64,000 nt of DNA from Mesorhizobium tamadayense (GCF_003863365.1 NZ_RQXT01000032.1:1-64000), one strand, 5' to 3'; counted from the first letter of the stretch, positions 11,080 to 21,541 are shown. The notes: a model not told the origin generated them from the sequence alone. Numbers and translations are program-made.

Positions 11080-12399
11080 TCACTCCAGCAGCGGCGACCA
11101 GGCCGGATCCGAGGCGAAATTTGCCGTCGGGATCTGCTGTTCGTTGCGGCCGGTGAGATCGACCGAAACCAATTTCGGTCCGCCGGCCGAGTCGCGGAAG
11201 AACATCAGCACGCGGCCGTTCGGCGCCCAGGTCGGTCCCTCCTGCTGGAAGCCGGAGGAAAGGATGCGCTCGCTCGAGCCGTCGGTCTTCATGACGCCGA
11301 TCTGGAACTCGCCGCCGGACTGCTTGGTGAAGGCGATGAGGTCGCCGCGCGGCGACCATACCGGCGTGGAATAAACGCCGTCGCCGAACGAGATGCGGTG
11401 CGGGTTGGAGCCGTCCGCGCCCATGACATAGATCTGCGAACGGCCGCTGCCGCCGCCGCGGTCGGAGGTGAAGACGATCTGCGAGCCGTCCGGCGAATAG
11501 GACGGCGAGGTATCGATGGCGACCGAATTGGTGAGCCGCGTGGTGGTGCGGCTTCTCAGATCCATGGCGAAGATGTTGGAGTTGCCGTCGTCGCGCAGCA
11601 GGCTCATGATCACCTTCTGGCCGTCGGGCGAGAAGCGCGGCGCGAACGTCATGCCGGGAAAGTTGCCGACCAGCTCGCGCTGCCCGGTCTCGATCTGCAG
11701 CAGGTAGACCTTCGGCTGCCCGCTCTCATAGGACATGTAGGTGATTTCCTGCCGGTTCGGCGAGAAGCGCGGCGTCAGCACGATGGCGCGGCCGTCCGAG
11801 AGATAGCGCACGTTGGCACCGTCCTGGTCCATGATGGCGAGACGCTTCTTGCGCGCGTTCTTGGCGCCGGATTCGTCGACGAAGACAACGCGCGTGTCGA
11901 AATAGCCTTTCTCACCGGTCAGCCGCTCATAGATGGCGTCGGCGATGATGTGGGCGAGGCGGCGGGTGTTGGCGTCGTTGGCGAAGAACTGCTCGCCCGC
12001 CATCTGCTGGCCGGCAAAAGTGTCCCACAACCGGTACTGGGCGCGGATGCGGCCGTCGGCCTCCTTGCCGACGCTGCCGGTGACCAGCGCTTGCGCGTTG
12101 ATTACCTTCCAGTCGTCGAAGCGCGGCGTGGCATCCGGGCCCGAGATCTTCTCGATGAAGGCGCTCTTGTCGATCGGCGCGAACAGGCCGGAGCGCTTAA
12201 GGTCGGCGGTGACGATCTCCGTGATCTGCGCGCCGAGCGCGTCGCCGGACTGGAAATCCGTGATGGCGATCGGCAGCGGCTCGACATTGCCCTTGTTGAC
12301 GTTGAGCTCGACGAGCGCCCAGGCCGGCAAGGTGGCGCCGGCTGTCATGCCCAGGGCCATGGCTGCAATCGTCAGGAGCGGCTTGAGGAAAGATCTCAT
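11080..12399 (-). CDS. tolB: Tol-Pal system beta-propeller protein TolB
   Basis: Periplasmic protein that links the TolQRA inner-membrane machine to Pal. A signal peptide (about 1-28, ending PAWA) is followed by an N-terminal alpha/beta domain and a six-bladed propeller built of repeats such as [26 protein letters not shown] and [12 protein letters not shown]. At 439 residues it has the usual length. The last codons (PAWSPLLE) are the normal C-terminus, and its TGA overlaps the edge of the inverted-repeat element. Confidence 0.97.
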   Translation of the reverse strand: MRSFLKPLLTIAAMALGMTAGATLPAWALVELNVNKGNVEPLPIAITDFQSGDALGAQITEIVTADLKRSGLFAPIDKSAFIEKISGPDATPRFDDWKVINAQALVTGSVGKEADGRIRAQYRLWDTFAGQQMAGEQFFANDANTRRLAHIIADAIYERLTGEKGYFDTRVVFVDESGAKNARKKRLAIMDQDGANVRYLSDGRAIVLTPRFSPNRQEITYMSYESGQPKVYLLQIETGQRELVGNFPGMTFAPRFSPDGQKVIMSLLRDDGNSNIFAMDLRSRTTTRLTNSVAIDTSPSYSPDGSQIVFTSDRGGGSGRSQIYVMGADGSNPHRISFGDGVYSTPVWSPRGDLIAFTKQSGGEFQIGVMKTDGSSERILSSGFQQEGPTWAPNGRVLMFFRDSAGGPKLVSVDLTGRNEQQIPTANFASDPAWSPLLE

Positions 12400-12439
12400 G
12401 TCTTCTCGCTTTTCTTCTTTGATGGCTCAGACGCCCGGC

Positions 12440-13594
12440 CTAGAGGCCGAGCATCTCCCTTGGATCGAAGGTGACCCGGATGTCGTTCCAGATATCCTGC
12501 TTCCCGGCGGGAACCTGCAGGCCGGCCACGTCGCATTTTTGAACCGCGCGCACGGCGCTTTCGTCGAACTGCCGGTTGCCGCTCGACTGCTCGACCGACG
12601 GGCGGCCGTCGAGCTTGCCGTTGGTATCGAGGTTGAACCGGACCACGACGACGAAGTTCTCCGAACCTTCCAATCCGACAGGCAACGTCCAGCAGCCGCC
12701 GAGCTGAGCTTCCAGCGCGCCCTGCTCGGACTTGGAAAGCTTCTGGCCCTGGTCCTTCTCGCCGCCGAGCGACGACTGTTGCGTCGAGCGCTTGGCGCCG
12801 CCGCCGGAAGGCTTCTGCTTGTCGAGCAACGCTGAAATCTCATCGGCGTTGAACTGCTTGTCATCCGACTTCGGCTTCGAGGACGCCTCCTTGACCGGCT
12901 TTTCCGCGTCCTTGCGTTCCGGCGCCTTGGCGCTTTCGGCGGGAGCGGGCTGCGGCTTTGGCCGCGCCTCGGGTGCTGGAGCTGAGTCCGGAAGCTTGGC
13001 CTCGTCGGTCGGCTGTTCCTTGGCGATCGCCTCGGCGACGGCGTCAGGCTTCACCTCTTCCTTCTGGATAGCGGCGGTCGTGTCCTTCGGCGGCGCGGGA
13101 GTGGGCTCCTTGGCCGGTGTCGGCTTGGGGTCCGTCTGCTTGACCGGCTCGGGCTTGACCTCTTCCTTCGGCGCCGGGGTCGGCGCGACTTCAGTCGCGG
13201 GCACCGGCTTCGGCTTCTCCTGCGGCTTCGGCACGTCTTCGGCGGCCGGCTTCTCGGTCGGCGTCGGCGCCGGCGGTGGCGCGGATGTCTTCTCGACCGG
13301 CTTCGGCTTGGCCTCGTCGGTTACAGGTTTCTCGGTGTCGACGCTGTTCTCGCCGACCTTCTGCGCATCGGGAACGACATCGGGGCGCTTGGTCGGCAGC
13401 GGTGCCGGCTTCTCATGCATAACCGCTTTCTTGTCGCCCTGCAGCGTCTGCGCGATGGCCTCCATCGGCACGATGTCGACCGCCACCGACTCCACGTCGG
13501 CGGCCGGCATGGCAGGCGGTGAGGACAGCGTGAACAGCCCGAAGGCTAGCGCCACCGCGTGCAAGATCACCGATGTGGTGAGTCCCGTCCTCAT
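12440..13594 (-). CDS. tolA: Cell envelope integrity protein TolA
   Basis: Inner-membrane protein that spans the periplasm and transmits proton-motive force to Pal. One N-terminal transmembrane helix (about 7-27) leads into a long Pro/Lys/Glu/Ala-rich region (about 45-285). The C-terminal globular domain (about 300-384) contains CWTLPVGLEGSENFVVVVRF and the TolA/TonB-like NRQFDESAVRAVQKC. At 384 residues it is typical for rhizobia. It is spaced 8 bases from tolR and clearly in one operon. Confidence 0.93.
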   Translation of the reverse strand: MRTGLTTSVILHAVALAFGLFTLSSPPAMPAADVESVAVDIVPMEAIAQTLQGDKKAVMHEKPAPLPTKRPDVVPDAQKVGENSVDTEKPVTDEAKPKPVEKTSAPPPAPTPTEKPAAEDVPKPQEKPKPVPATEVAPTPAPKEEVKPEPVKQTDPKPTPAKEPTPAPPKDTTAAIQKEEVKPDAVAEAIAKEQPTDEAKLPDSAPAPEARPKPQPAPAESAKAPERKDAEKPVKEASSKPKSDDKQFNADEISALLDKQKPSGGGAKRSTQQSSLGGEKDQGQKLSKSEQGALEAQLGGCWTLPVGLEGSENFVVVVRFNLDTNGKLDGRPSVEQSSGNRQFDESAVRAVQKCDVAGLQVPAGKQDIWNDIRVTFDPREMLGL

Positions 13595-13602
13595 CTTCGT
13601 GT

Positions 13603-14064
13603 CTACTGGTCCTGTTCCTGCAGCGAGACCAGGCCGATGTTCTTGTAGCCGGCTGCCGAAACGCGAGCCATGACCTTCATCGCTGTGCCGTAGTCCGTCG
13701 ACTTGTCGCCGCGGATGAAGATGCGCTCGTCGTAGCCTGTCTTCGAGATCGCCTGCAGCTTCGCCACCAATTCATCGATCGGAATCTCGGTTTCCTGCAG
13801 ATAGATCTGGCCGGTCGCATTGATCGACACAGTGATCGGCTGCGTATCGGCGTTCATCGGCTTGGCTTGCGTGTCCGGCAGGTCGATCGGCACGCCAACC
13901 GTCAACAGCGGTGCCGCGACCATGAAGATGATCAACAGCACCAGCATCACGTCGACCATCGGCGTGACGTTGATTTCCGACATCAGGCTATGGTGACGGC
14001 CGCGCCGTCTGTGGCCGCGTCCGCCCCGCCCTATGCCACCTGCGCTTGCAGCAGACATACCCAT
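13603..14064 (-). CDS. tolR: Proton channel subunit TolR
   Basis: ExbD/TolR family protein forming the proton channel with TolQ. An Arg/His/Gly-rich cytoplasmic N-terminus is followed by SEINVTPMVDVMLVLLIIFMV, in which the transmembrane Asp is the expected proton-carrying residue, and a periplasmic domain ending GLVSLQEQDQ. At 153 residues it has a normal length. It lies 9 bases after tolQ. Confidence 0.95.
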   Translation of the reverse strand: MGMSAASAGGIGRGGRGHRRRGRHHSLMSEINVTPMVDVMLVLLIIFMVAAPLLTVGVPIDLPDTQAKPMNADTQPITVSINATGQIYLQETEIPIDELVAKLQAISKTGYDERIFIRGDKSTDYGTAMKVMARVSAAGYKNIGLVSLQEQDQ

Positions 14065-14073
14065 GATCGTTCC

Positions 14074-14784
<711 letters not shown>

Positions 14785-15095
14785 GACTACGTCCTTAAGA
14801 TTTTCCGGGCATCGCTGGCGGCTGGCCCATGGGCATCCCTTTAGTCCGATCGCGCGAAGGTTGAAGCTTGCGGGACAAGCCCCGAATGCACCGGTTCGCG
14901 GCCTTTTCAGGGCAAATGTTGGTGAAAGGAAGGCGCACGAATTGCGCCAATCTTCACCAATTCCTTCATGAACCGTTATGGTTAAGGATGGGTTAGGATA
15001 TGAAGCGCGGCGCATTGCCGCGCCCCGGCAGTCCGCTGCCGGGCTTGGATCGGTTGGTCAACGGCTCCAGAAGCATCGCGCTGCGACCGTCGGGC

Positions 15096-15569
15096 TCAAC
15101 GGCGACCCGTCGGTATAAAGGCAGCGATCCATTCCTTGGGAAAACGTCTTGGCCGGCCGTTCTCGCCGATGATCGCCGCCTCGACCTTCGCCTCGACCAG
15201 CACTTCGCCGCCGCGCGTCAATTGCTGCGCCATGAAGATGCGGGCGCCCGAAATGTCCTCGGTGCGCGTGTCGATGGTCAGGATATCGTCCATGCGGGCA
15301 GGCGAACGGAAGTCGATCTCCATGCGCCGCACCACCCAGACGATGCGCTCGCCATGCCTGCCCTCGGCAAGCTCGGTGTGATGCACGCCGGCAAGCCGCA
15401 GATAATCCGAGCGCCCGCGCTCGAGGAATTCGAGATAGCGCGCATGGTAGACGACGCCGGAGAAGTCGGTGTCGGCATAGTAGACCCGGGCCTTCAGGCG
15501 ATGGCCGAATTCCGTCAGCGCGCCGGAAAGCCCGGCGTCGAGCGCCGCCGATTCACCATGATCGTCCAT
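15096..15569 (-). CDS. ybgC: Tol-Pal associated acyl-CoA thioesterase YbgC
   Basis: A 157-residue hotdog-fold thioesterase. The 4-hydroxybenzoyl-CoA thioesterase signature YADTDFSGVVYHARYLEFLE contains the catalytic Asp. The start at 15569 follows a purine-rich AAAAGGAAAG site and gives MDDHGESAALD; the longer frame upstream looks non-coding. It leads the tol-pal cluster, as in many proteobacteria. The in vivo substrate is uncertain; phospholipid-linked acyl chains are suggested in other species. Confidence 0.93.
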   Translation of the reverse strand: MDDHGESAALDAGLSGALTEFGHRLKARVYYADTDFSGVVYHARYLEFLERGRSDYLRLAGVHHTELAEGRHGERIVWVVRRMEIDFRSPARMDDILTIDTRTEDISGARIFMAQQLTRGGEVLVEAKVEAAIIGENGRPRRFPKEWIAAFIPTGRR

Positions 15570-15657
15570 CGCGCTTTCCTTTTCAGGCTCGAACGGGCAC
15601 CTGTTCGTTCGCGCGCCCTCGCCTCCGAACCGATGCACGATCTCGGGCGGTGCGCGC

Positions 15658-16918
15658 GTGGCGCGGAACCGGATGGCACTGTTGGGCGCGATGATCAAGA
15701 CCTTGATGGCGATGCTGCTGGCGCTTGTCGCCCTGGCGTTGCCCGCCGGGGCGGCGACGTTCTCGATGAAGCGCGGCCTCAATCTCGACCAGTGGACGAC
15801 CTGGACCGGCGAGGAGAAGTGGAACGACCCGAAGGCCATCCTGCCCTATCCGGAATGGCGCCAATTCCTGAAAGAGGATGACCTCAAGGCGCTGAAGGAG
15901 GCCGGCTTCGACTTCCTGCGCATGCCGGTCGATCCCTCGCTTTCCTGTCCGGTGAGACGCTTTGGTTGCGCGACGACCTCTACGCCAGCGTGCTGGACTC
16001 GGCGCGCATGATCAACCGCGCCGGGCTGAAAGTGGTTGTCGACCTGCATCTCATCCCGGCCGGCAGCCGCAAGATCGGCATGCGCGAGGTGATGGACGAC
16101 CCGGCCACCTTCGACGCCTATATCGAGGTCGTACGCAAGATGGCGCACACGCTGTCGGAAGAAGACGCTGGCCAGGTTGCTTTCGAGCTGATGAACGAGC
16201 CGATCGTCGATTGCGACGAGACCGGCACGAACCTGTGGCCGGACCGCCAGAAGAAATTGTTCGCGGCGGCGCGGTCTTCCGCCACCAGGCTGACGCTCGT
16301 CCTCACCGGCGGCTGCTATTCGAACGCGGCTTCGCTGGCGAAGATCGATCCGAGGGCGATTCCCGACGACAACATCCTCTGGGCCTTCCACTCCTACGAT
16401 CCCTTCCTTTTGACGCATCAGGGCGCGACCTGGGCCGGCGACTTCATCCGCTATGTCACCGGCCTGCCCTATCCGCTGACCGCGGTGCCGCGCGCCCGGC
16501 TCGATGTGGCGCTGGAGATGATCCGCGACAGGATCGAGGCCGAGGCGCCGTGGACGCGCCGCAGCGGCATGCTTGCCTATCTCGACGAGCAGGTCGCCGG
16601 CATGGACACCCCCGACAAGCTCGTCGGCGTGATGGATGCGCCTTTCAAGACCGTCGAGGACTGGCGAAAGCCAACGGCATCAAGCCGCAGAACATCACAC
16701 TCGGCGAGTTCGGCATGATCCGCCAGGAATACGGCAACGCCTATGTGATGCCCGCGGAATACCGCGCCGCCTATGTCAGGGACATGATGGCGCGCGCCGA
16801 GGCGCATGGCTTCTCCTGGTCGGTTTGGGGCTATGGCGGCGCCTTCGGCATCGTCGACGCCTTCGATGGCGCCAAGGCCGAGCCCAATGTGATGGACGCG
16901 ATCAGGTCACTTCACTGA
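15658..16918 (+). pseudogene. Glycoside hydrolase family 5-like gene with two frameshifts
   Basis: Three frames must be joined to recover one cellulase-like protein. Frame one has a signal peptide and FSMKRGLNLDQWTTW, ending near VDPSL at about 15940. Frame two has LWLRDDLYASVLD, then VVVDLH and FELMNEP with the presumed acid/base Glu, up to FKTVEDW at about 16670. Frame three has ANGIKPQNITLGEFG with the presumed nucleophile Glu. Each junction fits a single missing base. The likely start is one of the ATGs at 15673 or 15691, giving a clean signal peptide. Either the gene is decaying or the assembly has two single-base errors. Confidence 0.8.
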
Positions 16919-16936
16919 GCCCTTCCCGAAGGAAAA

Positions 16937-17839
16937 CTACCCGAGATCGATCTGCAGGATCTCCGGCGGCATGCCGAAACGCACCGGCATGATGCTGAAG
17001 CCGAGTCCGCCGGACACGATCAGGTTGCGGTCGTTCTCGACGATATGGCCGTAGGCGAAGCGGTTGCCGAAGTCGGACGGCACGACTGGCGAATAGCCGA
17101 ACAGCCGCACTTGTCCGCCATGGGTGTGGCCGGACAGCGTCAGCGATACCCGCCACGGGACTTTCGGGAAGATATCCGGCTCATGCGCGAGCAGGATGAT
17201 GGGCGCGCCATCGCTGATCTTGGCGAGCGTGCCGTCGAGATCATCCAAGCCCTTGAAACCGTGGCGACCCAAGGCTTTGCTCGGCCGGATTGCCAGTTGA
17301 TCCGCAAGTCCGGCAATCCAGAAGCCTTGACCGTCCTTCTCCAGCCGCACGGCGTCGTTTTCCAGCACCGGGATGCCGACGCTCTCCAGAGCCTTGCGCG
17401 CGACTGTCGGCCCGGCTCCTGTCACCTGGGCGGCATAATCGTGCCACCAGTCGTGATTGCCGAGAATCGAGAGCACGCCGAGCGGCGCCCTCAGCCCTGA
17501 AAGGGCGGACGCCCAATCCGGTGCGGACACGTCGGCCGTCACCAGCCGCATGCCGGCGATATAGTCGCCAAGCAGAACCACGAGATCCGGCTGCAAGGCA
17601 TTGGCCCGCTCGACGAGCGAAGCGATGTGCTCGGCTGTCATCCAGGGCTTGCAGGCGTGGATGTCGGCAAGCGCCACGACGCGGAGCTTGAGTCCGGCCG
17701 GCCAGTGCGGCGGCGTCAGGGTATAGCGCTTCACATGCGTCAGAAGCATCGGCTCGATACCGACCGCATAGGCGCTGAGCGACACCATCGACAGGAACGA
17801 GCCGCCGATGAGGCGCAGGAAGCCACGTCTGGTGATCAT
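16937..17839 (-). CDS. Metallophosphoesterase, exported (YaeI-like)
   Basis: A 300-residue calcineurin-like phosphoesterase. All metal-binding motifs are present: ADIHACKPWM, LLGDYIAGM, ILGNHDWWHDY, LLAHEPDIF and LSGHTHGGQVR. The N-terminus TRRGFLRLIGG followed by a hydrophobic stretch resembles a Tat signal, so it probably acts in the periplasm or as a membrane-tethered enzyme. Relatives hydrolyse phosphodiesters or UDP-diacylglucosamine-type lipids; the substrate here cannot be read from the sequence. It converges with the GH5-like gene. Confidence 0.9.
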   Translation of the reverse strand: MITRRGFLRLIGGSFLSMVSLSAYAVGIEPMLLTHVKRYTLTPPHWPAGLKLRVVALADIHACKPWMTAEHIASLVERANALQPDLVVLLGDYIAGMRLVTADVSAPDWASALSGLRAPLGVLSILGNHDWWHDYAAQVTGAGPTVARKALESVGIPVLENDAVRLEKDGQGFWIAGLADQLAIRPSKALGRHGFKGLDDLDGTLAKISDGAPIILLAHEPDIFPKVPWRVSLTLSGHTHGGQVRLFGYSPVVPSDFGNRFAYGHIVENDRNLIVSGGLGFSIMPVRFGMPPEILQIDLG

Positions 17840-17970
17840 CGGTCAGCCCCGCGCCCCTGGGGTTGCATCAAGCTTGCCTTAGAGGCCGCAATTGTGCCCT
17901 CACCTTGGCGGAGCAAAGGAGATTTTGCGCAGGAAAGCCCCTCCAAGTGCGTCCGACGAACAAATGTCCG

Positions 17971-19008
17971 TTACTCTTCCTGGAACAGACTGATCTGCTG
18001 CTGCGCGAGGTCCTTCGGCGCTTCGAGGCCGAGATGCCGCCAGGCGTTGGCGGTCAGCACGCGCCCGCGCGGCGTGCGCTGGATGAAGCCCTGCTGGATG
18101 AGATAGGGCTCGATGATGTCCTCGATGGCGTCGCGTGGTTCCGACAGACCCGCGGCGATCGTCTCGATGCCGACCGGCCCGCCGCCGAAGTTGCGGGCGA
18201 TCATCGACAGGTACCGGCGGTCGAGCGCGTCGAGCCCGAGCCCGTCGACCTCGAGCCTGGTCAGCGCTTCGTCGGCGATGCGCTTGTCGACATGGCCGTC
18301 GCCTGCGACGGAGGCGAAATCGCGCACCCGGCGCAAGAGCCGGCCGGCGATGCGCGGGGTGCCGCGGGCGCGGCGCGCGATCTCCAGCGCGCCATCGTCG
18401 CCGAGCGGCATCGAGAGGATGCGTGCGCCGCGGCGCACGATCTGCTCCAGTTCCTCGACCGTGTAGAAATTGAGCCTGACCGGAATGCCGAAACGGTCGC
18501 GCAGCGGGTTGGTCAGAAGCCCGAGCCGGGTTGTTGCGGCAACCAGCGTGAAGCGGGCGAGATCGATCTTGACCGAGCGCGCCGCCGGACCTTCGCCGAT
18601 GATCAGGTCGAGCTGGAAATCCTCCATCGCCGGATAGAGAATTTCCTCCACCGCCGGATTGAGCCGGTGGATCTCGTCGATGAAGAGCACGTCGCGATCC
18701 TCGAGATTGGTGAGCAGCGCCGCCAGATCCCCGGCCTTGGCGATGACCGGACCCGAGGTCGAGCGGAAATTGACGCCGAGCTCGCGCGCCATGATCTGCG
18801 CCAGTGTCGTCTTGCCGAGCCCCGGCGGGCCGACGAACAGCACATGGTCGAGCGCCTCGCCGCGGCTCTTGGCGGCGTCGACGAAGACCTTGAGGTTGGC
18901 GCGCACGGCCGCCTGGCCGACGAACTCATCCAGCGACTGCGGCCGCAAGGTTTGGTCGGCATCCTCGCCGCGCTTGTCGGGAGCAATGAGGCGAGGCGAA
19001 AGGCTCAT
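17971..19008 (-). CDS. ruvB: Holliday junction helicase motor RuvB
   Basis: AAA+ motor that drives branch migration with RuvA. Walker A GPPGLGKT is at 60-67, Walker B with DEIH at about 111-114, and [17 protein letters not shown] carries sensor and arginine-finger residues. The winged-helix C-terminus includes [10 protein letters not shown]. At 345 residues it has standard length. It follows ruvA by about 40 bases on the same strand. Confidence 0.98.
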   Translation of the reverse strand: MSLSPRLIAPDKRGEDADQTLRPQSLDEFVGQAAVRANLKVFVDAAKSRGEALDHVLFVGPPGLGKTTLAQIMARELGVNFRSTSGPVIAKAGDLAALLTNLEDRDVLFIDEIHRLNPAVEEILYPAMEDFQLDLIIGEGPAARSVKIDLARFTLVAATTRLGLLTNPLRDRFGIPVRLNFYTVEELEQIVRRGARILSMPLGDDGALEIARRARGTPRIAGRLLRRVRDFASVAGDGHVDKRIADEALTRLEVDGLGLDALDRRYLSMIARNFGGGPVGIETIAAGLSEPRDAIEDIIEPYLIQQGFIQRTPRGRVLTANAWRHLGLEAPKDLAQQQISLFQEE

Positions 19009-19048
19009 GCGGCGTTCCTCGCATACGCCAAGGGGCAGGACAAGCGTC

Positions 19049-19669
19049 TCACCGCGCCAGTTCCTTCAATCCGAAGCGGATCAGCTTCGACGCGTCCGCC
19101 CCTTCGCCGGCCGACTTAAGCGCCGCCGAAACCGCGTTGGCGGCGATGTCGCGCGAATAGCCGAGATTGACCAGCGCCGATACGGCATCGGCGATCGGTG
19201 CAGGCGCCACGCCCTCGCCGAGCTCTTGCCTGAGGCCGATCGTGCCGTTGCCGGCGCCGGCATAGGCCGGAGCCTTGGTGCGCAATTCGGTGACGATGCG
19301 CTCGGCCACTTTCTTGCCGACGCCCGGCGCGCGGGAAACCATGGCGATGTCGCGCAACGCGATCGCATTGGCGAGGTCGGCCGGCGCCAGCGTCGACAGC
19401 ACCGCCAGCGCCACCTTGGCGCCGACGCCCTGCACATTGCTCATCAAAAGGCGGAACCATTCGCGCTCCAACGCCGACTGGAAACCATAGAGCCGGATCA
19501 TGTCCTCGCGCACATAGGTCTCGATGAACAGCACCACCGCCTCGCCGGGCGCCGGCAGCGATGCCAATGTGCGTGCCGAGCAATGGGCGACGTAGCCGAC
19601 GCCGTGCACGTCGACCAGGCAGGAGTCCTCATCGATCTCGTCAAGTGTTCCCTTGAGCTTGCCGATCAT
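19049..19669 (-). CDS. ruvA: Holliday junction branch migration protein RuvA
   Basis: Tetrameric junction-binding subunit of Ruv[15 protein letters not shown] opens the OB-fold domain, the helix-hairpin-helix region includes [14 protein letters not shown] and [13 protein letters not shown], and the C-terminal domain III ([20 protein letters not shown]) contacts RuvB. The length of 206 is normal. A toxin-antitoxin pair separates it from ruvC. Confidence 0.97.
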   Translation of the reverse strand: MIGKLKGTLDEIDEDSCLVDVHGVGYVAHCSARTLASLPAPGEAVVLFIETYVREDMIRLYGFQSALEREWFRLLMSNVQGVGAKVALAVLSTLAPADLANAIALRDIAMVSRAPGVGKKVAERIVTELRTKAPAYAGAGNGTIGLRQELGEGVAPAPIADAVSALVNLGYSRDIAANAVSAALKSAGEGADASKLIRFGLKELAR

Positions 19670-19679
19670 GTCGTGGCTT

Positions 19680-20093
19680 TCATGTTTCCGGAAAGATGAT
19701 TTCGAGATCGGGAAAATAGCTGCGGTAACGAGCGGGGTCGCGTGTCAGGAGACGGTGCCCGGCAACGGCCGCATGAGCGCCAATGAAAAAGTCGGGCAGC
19801 GTCCTTTCCCGAACGCCGCCGGCGCGACGGTAGCGGGAATGCGCGACACCGGCCGCGAACGCCGCTTCCCACGGCACCAGCTCGCGGTCGATCTCAAGCA
19901 TGTCGGTCGCTCTTTTAAGCTGTGCCTCTGTCGCGATCAGCGGGGCAAGTTCGGACCAGACAATCGTGTTGACCACCAACGCGCCTTCGCGCCGGCAGGA
20001 GGCGATGGCGTTGGCCGACCATTCCGTCGCGGGTCCGCCCGGCCCCCAGACGTCTATCAGCACATTCGTGTCAACCAACGTCGAGATCTTCAC
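19680..20093 (-). CDS. PIN domain toxin of a VapBC-type pair
   Basis: A 137-residue PIN-domain ribonuclease-like protein. The acidic cluster is intact: Asp in [11 protein letters not shown], Glu in VWSELAPL, Asp in [11 protein letters not shown], and a following Asp in [14 protein letters not shown]. Its start overlaps the end of the AbrB-type antitoxin gene by 23 bases, which implies coupled translation. VapC toxins typically cleave tRNA or rRNA; the target here is unknown. It ends only 10 bases before ruvA begins, inside the ruv cluster. Confidence 0.9.
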   Translation of the reverse strand: MKISTLVDTNVLIDVWGPGGPATEWSANAIASCRREGALVVNTIVWSELAPLIATEAQLKRATDMLEIDRELVPWEAAFAAGVAHSRYRRAGGVRERTLPDFFIGAHAAVAGHRLLTRDPARYRSYFPDLEIIFPET

Positions 20094-20340
20094 GCGGGCC
20101 CCTCAACCATTGCATGTACTCGTCAGTCGTCATGCCGCCCAGATCCAGCGTCCCCTTCATTTTATCGAGGACTTCCCTGAATTTGCGGGAGGCTTCCTCC
20201 TCGGAAAGGTTTTCGTTGACGGCGACGAGCCAGGCGCCCTCGTCGGTCGCCACGAACTCTACCTCCGAGCCCGGCCCGATACCCAGGTGATCCCTGATCG
20301 GCTTGGGGATCGTGACTTGTCCCTTGGTGGTCACGCGCAT
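20071..20340 (-). CDS. AbrB/MazE-type antitoxin
   Basis: An 89-residue antitoxin with an N-terminal SpoVT-AbrB swapped-hairpin DNA-binding domain (VTTKGQVTIPKPIRDHLGI) and an acidic C-terminal half expected to wrap the PIN toxin. It is translated first and overlaps the toxin gene. A palindrome just upstream of its start suggests autoregulation by the complex. Confidence 0.9.
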   Translation of the reverse strand: MRVTTKGQVTIPKPIRDHLGIGPGSEVEFVATDEGAWLVAVNENLSEEEASRKFREVLDKMKGTLDLGGMTTDEYMQWLRGPREDLDVG

Positions 20341-20342
20341 GG

Positions 20343-20361
20343 TAATACCTCACAAGTATTA
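20343..20361. promoter_or_regulatory. Putative toxin-antitoxin operator
   Basis: TAATAC at 20343-20348 and GTATTA at 20356-20361 form a perfect 6-bp inverted repeat with a 7-base spacer. It begins 2 bases before the antitoxin ATG and encloses its GAGG ribosome site, so a bound AbrB-type dimer would block translation start and transcription. Confidence 0.6.
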
Positions 20362-20395
20362 CTTATCGTACCGACGAGAACAAGTCAAGAACACG

Positions 20396-20908
20396 CTAGC
20401 CGGCCAGCGCCGCCATCCGGTAAGCGACGCTTTGGCGGTGATGCGCATGACATATGGCGATGGCCAGCGCGTCGGCGGCATCGTCGGTGTCGAACACCGC
20501 CTTCGGCATCAGCACTTTGACCATCATGTGGATCTGCTTCTTCTCCCCATGGCCGACGCCGATCACCGCTTTCTTGACCGCGTTGGGGGCATATTCGGCG
20601 ACCACGAGCCCGGCGCGCGCCGGCACCAGCATGGCGATGCCGCGTGCCTGGCCGAGCTTCAGCGTCGCCGTCGCATCCTTGTTCACGAAGGTCTGCTCGA
20701 CCGCGGCCTCCTGAGGCATGGCCTGATGCAGCACCTCGGCCAGCCCGTCATGCAATTGGCAGAGCCTTGTTGCGAGCGGCGCCTTGTCGTCGGAGCGCAC
20801 GGTGCCGGATGCGACGAAGCGCAGCGAGTTGCCGAGGCTCTCGACAATGCCCCAGCCGGTGCGCCTAAGGCCCGGATCGATGCCGATGATGCGAATCGCT
20901 TCCCCCAT
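20396..20908 (-). CDS. ruvC: Holliday junction endonuclease RuvC
   Basis: Resolvase that cuts Holliday junctions processed by RuvAB. The catalytic acids are visible in [14 protein letters not shown], in [10 protein letters not shown] and in the C-terminal [15 protein letters not shown]. The length of 170 is normal. The toxin-antitoxin pair lies between this gene and ruvA. Confidence 0.97.
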   Translation of the reverse strand: MGEAIRIIGIDPGLRRTGWGIVESLGNSLRFVASGTVRSDDKAPLATRLCQLHDGLAEVLHQAMPQEAAVEQTFVNKDATATLKLGQARGIAMLVPARAGLVVAEYAPNAVKKAVIGVGHGEKKQIHMMVKVLMPKAVFDTDDAADALAIAICHAHHRQSVAYRMAALAG

Positions 20909-21010
20909 GCGCCAAGTCTAGCTGTGGCGCATTGGGATGCCAGCGAAATGTGAACAAACCAGAAACGGCTAGAGGACGACCCACGCGCGTTCAAGATTCA
21001 AGCGGCCGGA

Positions 21011-21541
21011 TCAGCCGCGGGCGAAGGCTGTGTTCAAGAGACTGATCTGATCGGAGACCGGGTTGACGCGGCGGCCTGCGGGCGGCGCGTCGTTCATGGC
21101 GCCGCCATAGATTTCCTCGTCCATGCGCTTTACCAGCGCCTGCAGACGCAGCGACCGGCTCACCAGGTCCAGGAATTCCTTCGGCAGTTCGTTCCAGCCC
21201 AGCGCCTCGTCATGCGCTGAAGCGGTGTCTAGCCGCACCTTGGATTTTTCCGAGGCAACCTGGTCGCGGGTCATCTCGCCGGAATTCGCCGCCCGCTGCA
21301 GAAGCAGCCAGGAGGCGACCTGCATCAGCCTGGTGGTGAGACGCATCGATTCGGCCGCATAGAGCGTCGCCGCCGTGCGCGACAGCTTCTTGGCTTCGAG
21401 CCTGCCCATGCCGTCGAGATATTCGGCCGCCTGTTCGACCAGGCCCATGCCCTCCTGATAGAGCGGCTTGAAGGATTGGGAGAAAACCCGGCGTTCCGCG
21501 AGCTTTATGGTTTTCGCGCTGCCTTTCGAAGGCTCGGTCAT
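21011..21541 (-). CDS. rcdA: RcdA-like protein (DUF1465)
   Basis: A 176-residue DUF1465 family protein. In Caulobacter the family member RcdA is an adaptor that brings substrates such as CtrA to the ClpXP protease during the cell cycle. Family features are the helical core FSQSFKPLYQEGMGLVEQAAEYLDG, the central SRTAATLYAAESMRLTTRLMQVASWLL and the disordered C-terminal tail. The assignment rests on family resemblance; a role in this organism is inference. Confidence 0.85.
   Translation of the reverse strand: MTEPSKGSAKTIKLAERRVFSQSFKPLYQEGMGLVEQAAEYLDGMGRLEAKKLSRTAATLYAAESMRLTTRLMQVASWLLLQRAANSGEMTRDQVASEKSKVRLDTASAHDEALGWNELPKEFLDLVSRSLRLQALVKRMDEEIYGGAMNDAPPAGRRVNPVSDQISLLNTAFARG

Larger units (their letters stand above)
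10576..11084 (-). mobile_element. Four-helix-bundle element with inverted repeat-array ends
   Basis: About 0.5 kb inserted between tolB and pal. One end (11034-11084) and the other (10576-10650) are inverted copies of the same sequence: a G-rich tip (GGGGAATTGGGGA) followed by iterations of an 8-bp unit GAACTGAG. The short arm has about 2.5 units and the long arm six. Between them is a single gene for a four-helix-bundle protein. The outer edge of the right arm touches the tolB stop codon. In the tol-pal mRNA the arms could form a stem of more than 40 bp closing around the ORF. No transposase is present and I could not identify a target-site duplication, so mobility is inferred from structure only. 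Confidence 0.6.
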
